From Treponema_I sp045597345 (GTDB lineage Bacteria; Spirochaetota; Spirochaetia; Treponematales; Treponemataceae), in NCBI GenBank assembly GCA_045597345.1, contig JAZLJW010000273.1:1-11503 (forward strand): 11,503 bases of DNA. Direction: 5' to 3'. The position numbers were made by a program, and so were the translations under genes. The stretch's first letter is position 1; each line of letters opens with the position of its first letter. This document shows positions 1 through 5,518 of the stretch, piece by piece. The notes beneath the pieces were generated by a model. The model was given only the letters and a program-made list of their open reading frames with translations, searched no databases and had not been told where the DNA came from.

Positions 1-71
1 CCCTATACAGTTTAGGAATCAGTCCTTAAAATCAGCCTAGTTAAAGTGTCCAATTTCTGGGGTGCACTTCA
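1..71 (+). mobile_element. Right end of an IS3-family (IS150-like) insertion sequence, partial
   Basis: The segment ends in GTGTCCAATTTCTGGGG followed by TGCACTTCA (46-71). Read on the other strand this is TGAAGTGCACCCC then AGAAATTGGACAC, the form of terminal repeat I know from IS150-group IS3 elements, which begin TG and end CA. Six bases inside it, a reading frame closes with residues matching the C-terminus of IS3 OrfB transposases. The spacing from stop codon to element tip is normal for the family. The rest of the element lies left of the window, so its left repeat, target duplication and completeness cannot be seen. The family is assigned from memory of the repeat and tail, not from a search. 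Confidence 0.6.
2..40 (+). CDS. IS3-family transposase OrfB, C-terminal 12 residues only (partial)
   Basis: Reading from base 2 gives P-I-Q-F-R-N-Q-S-L-K-S-A and then TAG at 38-40. The IS3 OrfB (DDE integrase) C-terminus commonly runs L-(S/T)-P-V-Q-(Y/F)-R followed by a short basic tail, and this fits. The catalytic DDE core is outside the window, so nothing can be said about whether the transposase is intact. The frame sits just inside a plausible IS right terminal repeat, which supports the call. It is convergent with the rplI operon. A chance 12-codon frame is the main alternative. Confidence 0.5.
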   Translation, partial: PIQFRNQSLKSA

Positions 72-81
72 CAGGCAGCTT

Positions 82-174
82 TTTTTATCACCCCTCCGTT
101 AAAGCTCCCGCGGCAGCGGGCGCACATGGATGTGCGATATAGCAGCTTGCGAAGCAAGATGCAGGTGATAAAAA
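82..174. repeat. Cloverleaf-like composite palindromic element (three hairpins inside an 11-bp terminal inverted repeat)
   Basis: An 11-bp perfect inverted repeat, TTTTTATCACC (82-92) and GGTGATAAAAA (164-174), encloses three consecutive hairpins. They are CCCGC-GGCA-GCGGG (107-120), CGCACA-TGGA-TGTGCG (121-136) and GCAGCTTGC-GAA-GCAAGATGC (142-162, one G.A mismatch). The third contains GCGAAGC, a sequence known to form an unusually stable DNA mini-hairpin with a GNA triloop. There is no reading frame in it. It resembles a REP- or MITE-type intergenic repeat, but I cannot name a family. It lies 10 bases from the IS end and downstream of the rplI terminator. Confidence 0.6.
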
Positions 175-206
175 TACAAAGGAGGTATTTTTATCACACC
201 TCCTTT
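165..206. other. Two overlapping, mutually exclusive hairpins; possible bidirectional terminator
   Basis: GTGATAAAAATAC (165-177) pairs perfectly with GTATTTTTATCAC (185-197), a 13-bp stem. AAAGGAGGT (178-186) pairs perfectly with ACCTCCTTT (198-206), a 9-bp stem. Both use bases 185-186 and each places the other's arm in its loop, so only one can form. On the minus strand the second hairpin is followed by GTATTTTTATC, and on the plus strand by a short T run, so it may end transcripts from either side (the IS from the left, read-through of rplI from the right). The terminator role is inferred. Confidence 0.5.
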
Positions 207-222
207 TAGGACAGTATAACAG

Positions 223-270
223 AAAAAAAATACCGTTGTTCTGATTTAATAGTAAATCAAAACAACGGTA
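223..270 (-). terminator. Rho-independent terminator of the rpsF-ssb-rpsR-rplI operon
   Basis: On the minus strand TACCGTTGTT (270-261) pairs with AACAACGGTA (240-231). The stem continues through one mismatch into TGATTTA paired with TAAATCA, closing on a 4-base loop, about 17 base pairs in all. It is followed directly by eight T residues (230-223). It starts 25 bases past the rplI stop codon. This is a textbook intrinsic terminator in the correct orientation. Confidence 0.93.
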
Positions 271-295
271 CCTGTAAAATAGTTTTAAATAAAAC

Positions 296-796
296 TTATG
301 CTTCTACAGGAGCTTCTTCAGTTTTTGCTTCAGCAGCTTCTTCTTTAGCATCCTGATCTTTTACTTCAACGGTAACAGTTGCAGTTGAAGCTTCGTACAG
401 ACGGATGGTAACAGCATATTTACCGGTGTTTTTAATGGTAGCACCAGGAACTTCAATGCGTTTGCGTTCAATTTCGTAACCAGCTTTAGACAGAGCTTCA
501 GCAATGGTCAGGTTAGTAACGGCACCATACAGTTTTCCGTTTGCACCTGCTGGCATTGGAATTACAACGTTCAGTGCATCCAGCTTTTCTTTCAGTGAAG
601 CACTTTCAGCGCGTTTAGCTTCTTTTTTAGCTTCGATTTCAGCTTTGCGGCCTTCGAAGTAAGCTACGGTTACTTCGTTGTAAGGTACAGCCAGATTGCG
701 GGGAAACAGGTAGTTGCGGGCATAACCGTTAGCTACTACTTTTACATCACCTTCTTCACCAAGGTGTTTAACGTCATCATTCAGAATAACTTTCAT
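296..796 (-). CDS. rplI: 50S ribosomal protein L9
   Basis: The product is L9, a two-domain protein bridging the L1 stalk region of the large subunit. The N-terminus MKVILNDDVKHLGEEGDV, followed by a Gly-Tyr-Ala-Arg-Asn-Tyr-Leu-Phe-Pro stretch, is the signature of the L9 N-terminal domain. A charged, Lys- and Glu-rich connecting helix and a C-terminal domain follow. I chose ATG at 794-796 because it gives the canonical start and has TGAGGAG eight bases upstream; the frame stays open to a TTG at 895, but that extension is not L9-like. At 166 residues it is longer than the usual 148-150, owing to an acidic Glu/Ala/Lys-rich tail of about 20 residues. It is the last gene of the rpsF operon, 115 bases after rpsR and just before a strong terminator. 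Confidence 0.96.
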   Translation of the reverse strand: MKVILNDDVKHLGEEGDVKVVANGYARNYLFPRNLAVPYNEVTVAYFEGRKAEIEAKKEAKRAESASLKEKLDALNVVIPMPAGANGKLYGAVTNLTIAEALSKAGYEIERKRIEVPGATIKNTGKYAVTIRLYEASTATVTVEVKDQDAKEEAAEAKTEEAPVEA

Positions 797-810
797 TACA
801 AACTCCTCAA

Positions 811-888
811 GTATCCAATCTGCAGTTACTGGAAAGGATAGGGTATTATACAGTTCTATTCGGTGGCCATCCGGAGTTGGATACCACC
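811..888 (-). promoter_or_regulatory. rpsR-rplI intergenic region with alternative pairings and a possible internal -10 box
   Basis: The 115-base gap between rpsR and rplI is large for this operon. On the minus strand a local hairpin pairs GGTGG (888-884) with CCACC (866-862) and ATCC (882-879) with GGAT (872-869). The 5' arm also contains GTATCCAA (884-877), which is perfectly complementary to TTGGATAC (818-811), placed directly before the rplI Shine-Dalgarno sequence. The two pairings exclude each other. A TATAAT hexamer sits between the arms (850-845), but I find no good -35 box 16-18 bases upstream. A regulatory role is inferred from geometry only. Confidence 0.35.
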
Positions 889-911
889 AAACCAAATCGG
901 GTATCGATTCC

Positions 912-1223
912 TTAGTCTGCTACGAATGGCAGCAGACAGATAGCGCGTGCGCGTTTGATTTCCAGAGCAAGCTGGCGCTGATGTTTAGCACAGGTACCAG
1001 TGATGCGGCGTGGAAGAATCTTTCCGCGTTCAGTAGTAAAGCGACGCAGACCTTCTGGATCTTTATAGTCGATTTTTGCTTTGTTTGCACAGAAACGGCA
1101 AACCTTTTTGCGGAAGAATGATTTTCCTTTTGCACGTGGTGCGCGTTCATCTGCATCGCGCATTACGTCCTGCATCTGAACATCTGGTGTAGTATCGATA
1201 TCTTTAGTTACTTCGTCTGACAT
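912..1223 (-). CDS. rpsR: 30S ribosomal protein S18 (zinc-ligand type)
   Basis: S18 binds the platform of the small subunit as a heterodimer with S6, encoded two genes upstream. The core from about residue 38 is typical: KKVCRFCANK, IDYKDPEGLRRF, GKILPRRITGTCAKHQRQLA and a basic helix. Cys42, Cys45, Cys78 and His81 form a plausible zinc site, as in the Cys-containing S18 paralogues; many bacteria have lost these ligands. At 103 residues it is longer than the usual 75-85 because of an acidic 30-residue N-terminal extension rich in Asp and Thr. The ATG at 1221-1223 has AAGGAG at good spacing. It is 40 bases downstream of ssb in the S6-SSB-S18-L9 operon common in bacteria. Confidence 0.96.
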   Translation of the reverse strand: MSDEVTKDIDTTPDVQMQDVMRDADERAPRAKGKSFFRKKVCRFCANKAKIDYKDPEGLRRFTTERGKILPRRITGTCAKHQRQLALEIKRARAICLLPFVAD

Positions 1224-1263
1224 ACTGAATTCTCCTTACTAAGAATTGTTAAAAAAGCAGATA

Positions 1264-1794
1264 TTAGAACGGAATGTCTTCACTGAATCCGCCAGAGTTG
1301 CCGCCATAGGGCATTCCCTGATCGTATGCAGGAGGTTCCATCTGCTGTGGTTGCTGATAGGAATTACGCTGGCCACCATTATAGTTTGATCCGCCATTAT
1401 AGCCTGATCCACCGTTATAGCTGTTGTTCTGGCTGTACCCCCCGGCTGGTGCGCTGCTTCCGCCCGCATTTCCGCCTAATAACTGTACGTTATCAGCATG
1501 AATAACAACTTTGCTCTGTGGCTGGCCGTCTTTTTCCCATCTGTTCTGTCTCAGTTCACCATCAATGGCAACCTGTTTGCCTTTTAACAGGAACTGTTTG
1601 ATGCCTTCAGCGGGGCGTCCGAAGAAATCTACGTCAAAGTAGCTTACTTCGTCGATCCACTGTTCATCTTTTTTCATACTCCGGTTTACGGCAATAGAAA
1701 ACTTGCAGATAGCACTACCATTTGAACTGTAAGACAGCTGAGCGTCACGGGTCAGTCTTCCGATGATTGCTACATGATTAAGATCTTTTGCCAT
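1264..1794 (-). CDS. ssb: Single-stranded DNA-binding protein
   Basis: SSB coats single-stranded DNA during replication, recombination and repair and recruits partner proteins through its acidic tip. The N-terminal OB fold (about residues 1-107) shows the usual opening NHVAIIGRLTRDAQL, then FSIAVNRS, the Tyr-Phe-Asp-Val segment and a KGKQVAIDGELRQNRW stretch. A Gly/Asn/Tyr/Gln-rich flexible linker follows, and the protein ends FSEDIPF, the conserved interaction peptide. The length of 176 residues is normal. The ATG at 1792-1794 has a strong GGAGGTAA ribosome site. It lies between rpsF and rpsR, as in many bacteria. The linker includes a short tandem repeat, listed separately. Confidence 0.97.
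   Translation of the reverse strand: MAKDLNHVAIIGRLTRDAQLSYSSNGSAICKFSIAVNRSMKKDEQWIDEVSYFDVDFFGRPAEGIKQFLLKGKQVAIDGELRQNRWEKDGQPQSKVVIHADNVQLLGGNAGGSSAPAGGYSQNNSYNGGSGYNGGSNYNGGQRNSYQQPQQMEPPAYDQGMPYGGNSGGFSEDIPF
1373..1420 (-). repeat. 18-bp tandem repeat in the ssb linker, about 2.7 copies
   Basis: Units at 1373-1390, 1391-1408 and 1409-1420 share the frame CC(A/G)CC(A/G)TTATAG plus six bases. On the coding strand they encode repeats of Tyr-Asn-Gly-Gly-Ser-(Gly/Asn). The unit length is a multiple of three, so copy-number change would alter linker length without a frameshift. Confidence 0.75.
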
Positions 1795-1831
1795 TTTTTA
1801 CCTCCGGATATGATTCTCTGTTCTTGTGTGA

Positions 1832-2113
1832 TTAGTCTTCTACACGAACGAACATGAACTTCAGCAGGTTCTGCTGCAGTTTGAATGCACGGTCAATGTC
1901 GATAACTTTTGAAGGGTTAGCTTTAATGTTGAAAAGCCAGAAGCGACCTTTTGTGCGTTTCTGAATTTCGTAGGTCAGATCGCGATCACCGAACAGTGCA
2001 TCGCTTTCGATTTCTGCGCCGAATTCCTTGAGGGTAGCGCGAACAGCTTCAATAGCTGGTTTTGACAGATCTTCTTCAATAGGGAAGATAGTCATCAGTT
2101 CATACTTTCTCAT
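1832..2113 (-). CDS. rpsF: 30S ribosomal protein S6
   Basis: S6 binds the central domain of 16S rRNA together with S18. The start MRKYELMTIFP, the motif DLTYEIQKRTKGRFWLFN and the terminal LLKFMFVRVED are characteristic. At 93 residues it is a compact S6 without the Glu-rich tail of the E. coli protein. The ATG at 2111-2113 has AAGGAG seven bases upstream. It is the first gene of the rpsF-ssb-rpsR-rplI operon, preceded by a leader hairpin and a candidate promoter that overlaps the hairpin region after the upstream beta-propeller gene. Confidence 0.96.
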   Translation of the reverse strand: MRKYELMTIFPIEEDLSKPAIEAVRATLKEFGAEIESDALFGDRDLTYEIQKRTKGRFWLFNIKANPSKVIDIDRAFKLQQNLLKFMFVRVED

Positions 2114-2136
2114 AGTATCTCCTTATGGTCGTTATG

Positions 2137-2154
2137 GGAATGAAAAATCATTCC
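2137..2154 (-). promoter_or_regulatory. Hairpin in the rpsF 5' leader
   Basis: GGAATGA and TCATTCC form a perfect 7-bp stem around a 4-base loop, ending about 13 bases upstream of the rpsF Shine-Dalgarno sequence. Many bacteria have an S6:S18 autoregulatory leader in this position, but I do not see the CCG-bearing loop reported for that motif. Autoregulation is therefore only a possibility. Confidence 0.4.
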
Positions 2155-2166
2155 AAGGGGTTCCTA

Positions 2167-2195
2167 ATAGTACCAAATTGCCTCAATAAAAGCAA
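2167..2195 (-). promoter_or_regulatory. Candidate sigma-70 promoter for rpsF-ssb-rpsR-rplI
   Basis: On the minus strand TTGCTT (2195-2190) and TACTAT (2172-2167) are separated by 17 bases. The -10 matches consensus at four of six positions and the -35 retains TTG. Transcription would start near 2160, giving a leader of about 47 bases that includes the 2137-2154 hairpin. It is the best candidate in the only gap upstream of rpsF. Confidence 0.4.
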
Positions 2196-2210
2196 TAAGG
2201 CAACTTTTTT
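2178..2210. terminator. Weak hairpin after the beta-propeller gene, possible terminator
   Basis: TTGCCT (2178-2183) and AGGCAA (2198-2203) pair around an AT-rich 14-base loop. A six-T run follows on the plus strand, where there is no gene to terminate. On the minus strand, the direction of the upstream gene, only TTTGG follows. It may work poorly and allow read-through into rpsF. Confidence 0.35.
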
Positions 2211-2217
2211 GTTTATG

Positions 2218-4152
2218 CTATTTAAATGACAGCCATTCACCTTCTGTAGTAAGGTACCAGTTATCATATTGTGTCGAAGATGTTGCACTGAACCAGGATA
2301 TGCTGCCATCTTTGTTTAGAACCAATACATAGTCATCATTGACGGTCAGTTTCGCAGGTAATGCCTTGTAACGGTTATAGACAGTCTGTTTTTTTGAAGA
2401 AACAGTTATACTTCTGATTTTGTCCTGTGAAATATTGGTAAATAAACGGCCATTACTGTACAGGACAAATGCCTGAGTATCTTCTTCCTGAAAGGTTACT
2501 ACTGTGGAATATTTTTTTTCACTATTACTGGTAGGTGAATATTTAAAGATTTCTGTTTTTTTTGATGGATTAGAGAAAACTGAAATGCCGTAAAATGCTT
2601 TAGCTCCCCCTGTTGTACTACTTGTCAGTGAATAGGCAACTTCAGCAGATAATGGAAGAGCCAGGGTTTCCTGCGTTGAAACATTTACTTCAATAAGCGC
2701 ACTTTTAGGTGATGATGCTGCAGATTTTGCAACATATAATGTATTCTCATCATAAAGTAATGCGTCTTGAACACCAGTACCACTATACAGTTTTTTTGAT
2801 TTGCCGGTTTCTAACGAATATAAAGTGACCGTAGAGCTTCCTTCTACTAATACCAGATTTCCGTTTTCATAATGCATATTCATGATACTTCCAGATGGGG
2901 TATAAATGACAGAAGTACTCCATCCAGTCGATTCTTTAGCCATTGCTACTGCCTGTTTCTTTTCCTTAGACCAATAGAGAATCGTATCATCGTCGATTCT
3001 CAGAATGTTTGTATATCCAGGATTATTGCAGAGCACGGTTGTATTCTTACTGGTGTAGTCTGTCCGTATCAGATGTTTTTCAGATAGAACATAAAAGGTA
3101 TTACCATTTTCTTCTACATCAAGAATTTTATCGTAATTATTCTGTGAAATGCAGGTGCTTGCAACAAGAGCTGTATCGCTTTCTTTGGTGAGGGTTTGAA
3201 TGGTTCCGTTCTGACAACCGGCATAAATGTACTGATTTGTTGCAGTCGCAGCAGAAATTGCTGCACGGGATTCCGTATAGAAATTTTTAACGATAACCGG
3301 GTAGTTTGGAACAATTATCTCCTGATTAGTCTGGTCAATTTCTACATCAACCATTTTCAGCGTATAATTTCTGCCATCCTGTTCGATATACCATAAGTCA
3401 TTGTCTGACCGCTGAGTGACAAGAATAGGGTTTGCAGCTTTGATTTTTTGCATTAACGTGGCGCTGTAAGCGTGGTATATCCAGATATATCCGTCTTTGT
3501 ATCCTGCAAACAGCAAATCATTGCTGAAAAGACAGGGAGACTCCAGATTTGCTTCAGTGTTCAGTTCTACTTTTGTTTCCTGATTCTTAAGGTTTCCATA
3601 TACCAGATATCCCAGTTGAGAGAAGAGTACACTGCTGTTTTCTGAGGCACTTGTTTTCGCCATGGTAACCATACTGGGCAGCTCTCTCATTTTTTTTACC
3701 GAAGAACCGCTTGTTGTATTTATGAACATAAGTCCATCTACGGCATTTGTACCTACCAGCAGAAGAGAACCTTTTTCTGAAAATGACAGTGAAGTAATTG
3801 GATTTGCACTTCGTTTGCTGAATTTTCTTGTTTTTGTTTTCCAATCCCACAACGAAAGTCTGTTGATTGAGTATCCATCTGTTTCATATACAGCAATTAA
3901 TGATCCATTTGGATGAACTGCAAAATTCCTGATTTCCAAATCAGAAATCTGAAAGTGTTCGCCTTCACCTTCCTTATTCCATTTAATCATAAATCCATCT
4001 TGGCCAGCTGAAAATACACCGTCAGTTCCGACTGCCATGGCGGTTACAGCACCGTCATGAGGTTGTGCGGAGTATCGTATCTGGGCAAAGAGTGTACTGG
4101 AGAGACATAGAAAAAAAACAGCCAGTACAATTTGTTTTGAATAATATTTCAT
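2218..4152 (-). CDS. Exported WD40/beta-propeller-like protein of unknown function
   Basis: I do not recognise a named family. The 644-residue product opens with a signal peptide: two lysines in the first six residues, a hydrophobic core (IVLAVFFLCLSSTLFA) and a likely signal peptidase I cut near residue 24. I see no convincing lipobox. The body is beta-rich with degenerate WD40/PQQ-like blades, for example HDGAVTAMAVGTDGVFSAGQ, then DGFMIKWN, VHPNGSLIAVY, LSLWDWKTK, ITSLSFSEKGSLLLVG and DGYIWIY. Blades are clear in the first 230 residues and fade later. It ends DNWYLTTEGEWLSFK, resembling the Trp-Thr-x-Glu/Asp-Gly motif that follows propellers in some bacterial WD40 proteins. The ATG at 4150-4152 has GAGGAAG upstream. 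It starts 22 bases after rseP and is probably cotranscribed. A periplasmic or surface scaffold role is inference. Confidence 0.85.
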   Translation of the reverse strand: MKYYSKQIVLAVFFLCLSSTLFAQIRYSAQPHDGAVTAMAVGTDGVFSAGQDGFMIKWNKEGEGEHFQISDLEIRNFAVHPNGSLIAVYETDGYSINRLSLWDWKTKTRKFSKRSANPITSLSFSEKGSLLLVGTNAVDGLMFINTTSGSSVKKMRELPSMVTMAKTSASENSSVLFSQLGYLVYGNLKNQETKVELNTEANLESPCLFSNDLLFAGYKDGYIWIYHAYSATLMQKIKAANPILVTQRSDNDLWYIEQDGRNYTLKMVDVEIDQTNQEIIVPNYPVIVKNFYTESRAAISAATATNQYIYAGCQNGTIQTLTKESDTALVASTCISQNNYDKILDVEENGNTFYVLSEKHLIRTDYTSKNTTVLCNNPGYTNILRIDDDTILYWSKEKKQAVAMAKESTGWSTSVIYTPSGSIMNMHYENGNLVLVEGSSTVTLYSLETGKSKKLYSGTGVQDALLYDENTLYVAKSAASSPKSALIEVNVSTQETLALPLSAEVAYSLTSSTTGGAKAFYGISVFSNPSKKTEIFKYSPTSNSEKKYSTVVTFQEEDTQAFVLYSNGRLFTNISQDKIRSITVSSKKQTVYNRYKALPAKLTVNDDYVLVLNKDGSISWFSATSSTQYDNWYLTTEGEWLSFK

Positions 4153-4174
4153 GAGCTTCCTCGAAAAAATCGCG

Positions 4175-5518
4175 TTACCGTCCTATAAGATATCGGATAT
4201 CGCCAAAAAGAGCAAAGACAAAAAGACATCCGATACAAAGAATTCCAATTATCTGAATGATGTACAATACTTTTGGAGGTACCTGACGATGAAATACTGA
4301 CTCAATCAAAGCAAACAGTATCAGTCCACCATCAAGAATCGGTATTGGTAAAAGATTCATTATAAAAAGAGAAACATTGATCAGCGCAAGAAATTGCATT
4401 ACGCTTACAACTCCAATACTGAATCCGGCAGTGAATCCTTCTATTGCCGTATCTCCCAGCATTTTTGTAATCCGGACCGGTCCACTGACTGCTGCAGTCA
4501 AATCAACTCCTTTGAAGAGTAATGCAAGGCTCTTGAATGTCAGACTGATGAGCCGGCCTGTTTCTGCTATACCATTCCCCAGTCCTGAAAAAAATCCGAA
4601 ATTTTCAGTATGAAGCTTTTCCTGCTTGAAATAAAAACCAAGAGAATCATCAGCTGAAGCTGGTTTCAGCTCAATATCAATGAAAACACCGTTACGATTA
4701 ACGGTAATGACAGAAGTATGGTCAGCAGTACTCAGGCTCCGGGATACATCAACCGTGGTAGCAACGGGTTTTCCGTTAACTGCTGTAATCAGATCGCCAT
4801 CCTGCAGACCGGCAATGGCCGCAGTGGATCCAGGCTGAACTTCAGTTACTTCTGGCGTAACCCAAGCCATAACACCGATTTTTCCGGCCCCAGTTGAGCT
4901 TTCCAGTTTTGGTGTAACGGTTATCTGAAAAGTTCCTGTACCTTCCCGTTCAACATCCATGGTAACAGGTGTATCAGCATTCAGTGAGATTTCTTCGTAA
5001 ATATCCTTGAACCATGGGGTTTCTTTTCCGTTAATCGCTATAATACGGTCACCGGTTTTCATTCCGGCATCTGCTGCTGATGATGGAACATCAGAATAAA
5101 TATCTGTAGCTATGATGATGCGGTTTTCGGTGGTGTAATAATCATAGCCTACCCAGGCAACAACGGTCATGGCAATAACAGCAAACAGCACGTTGAAAAA
5201 AGGGCCTGAGAATGCAATGAAAGCACGCTTTAACGGATGAACTCCATAAAACTCATCTGATTCACCTTCTATGCGTTTCTGATTGTTTTCTACAGCATTC
5301 TGGAATGCCTGTTCACCTTTCATGGCACAGTAGCCGCCTAATGGAATTAATGAAAGCCGGTAATCTGTTTCACCAATGGTTTTGTGTATCAACACAGGTC
5401 CCATTCCGATGGAAAAGCTTTCAACAGCAACGCCACAGATACGTGCGGCTATATAATGACCCAATTCGTGTATAAATACGATAATTCCCAGTCCGATGAT
5501 GCCATATACGAATGTCAT
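4175..5518 (-). CDS. rseP: RseP-type site-2 intramembrane zinc metalloprotease with two PDZ domains
   Basis: This inner-membrane protease cuts substrates within the bilayer; in E. coli it cleaves the anti-sigma factor RseA and remnant signal peptides. The HELGH zinc motif is at residues 17-21 in the first membrane helix. The third ligand lies in the conserved NLLPIPILDGG motif (about 388-398). A Gly-Pro-Phe-Phe-Asn-Val segment begins the second helix. Two PDZ domains follow, seen at SSAADAGMKTGDRIIAINGK and at STAAIAGLQDGDLITAVNGK. Three to four hydrophobic helices are apparent and 447 residues is a normal length. The ATG at 5516-5518 overlaps the dxr stop by four bases (ATGA) with CAGGAG upstream, so translational coupling is likely. 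Its substrate here cannot be told from the window. Confidence 0.95.
   Translation of the reverse strand: MTFVYGIIGLGIIVFIHELGHYIAARICGVAVESFSIGMGPVLIHKTIGETDYRLSLIPLGGYCAMKGEQAFQNAVENNQKRIEGESDEFYGVHPLKRAFIAFSGPFFNVLFAVIAMTVVAWVGYDYYTTENRIIIATDIYSDVPSSAADAGMKTGDRIIAINGKETPWFKDIYEEISLNADTPVTMDVEREGTGTFQITVTPKLESSTGAGKIGVMAWVTPEVTEVQPGSTAAIAGLQDGDLITAVNGKPVATTVDVSRSLSTADHTSVITVNRNGVFIDIELKPASADDSLGFYFKQEKLHTENFGFFSGLGNGIAETGRLISLTFKSLALLFKGVDLTAAVSGPVRITKMLGDTAIEGFTAGFSIGVVSVMQFLALINVSLFIMNLLPIPILDGGLILFALIESVFHRQVPPKVLYIIQIIGILCIGCLFVFALFGDIRYLIGR

Noticed and set aside
82..206. CRISPR array
   Set aside because: The repeats are short, inverted and not regularly spaced, and there are no spacers or cas genes.
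797..895. N-terminal extension of rplI to a TTG at 893-895
   Set aside because: There is no ribosome site, and the added 33 residues are not L9-like; the ATG at 794-796 gives the canonical MKVIL start with TGAGGAG upstream.
2114..2177. S6:S18 autoregulatory leader motif upstream of rpsF
   Set aside because: A leader hairpin exists, but I do not find the CCG-containing loop expected of that motif, so it is listed only as an unassigned hairpin.
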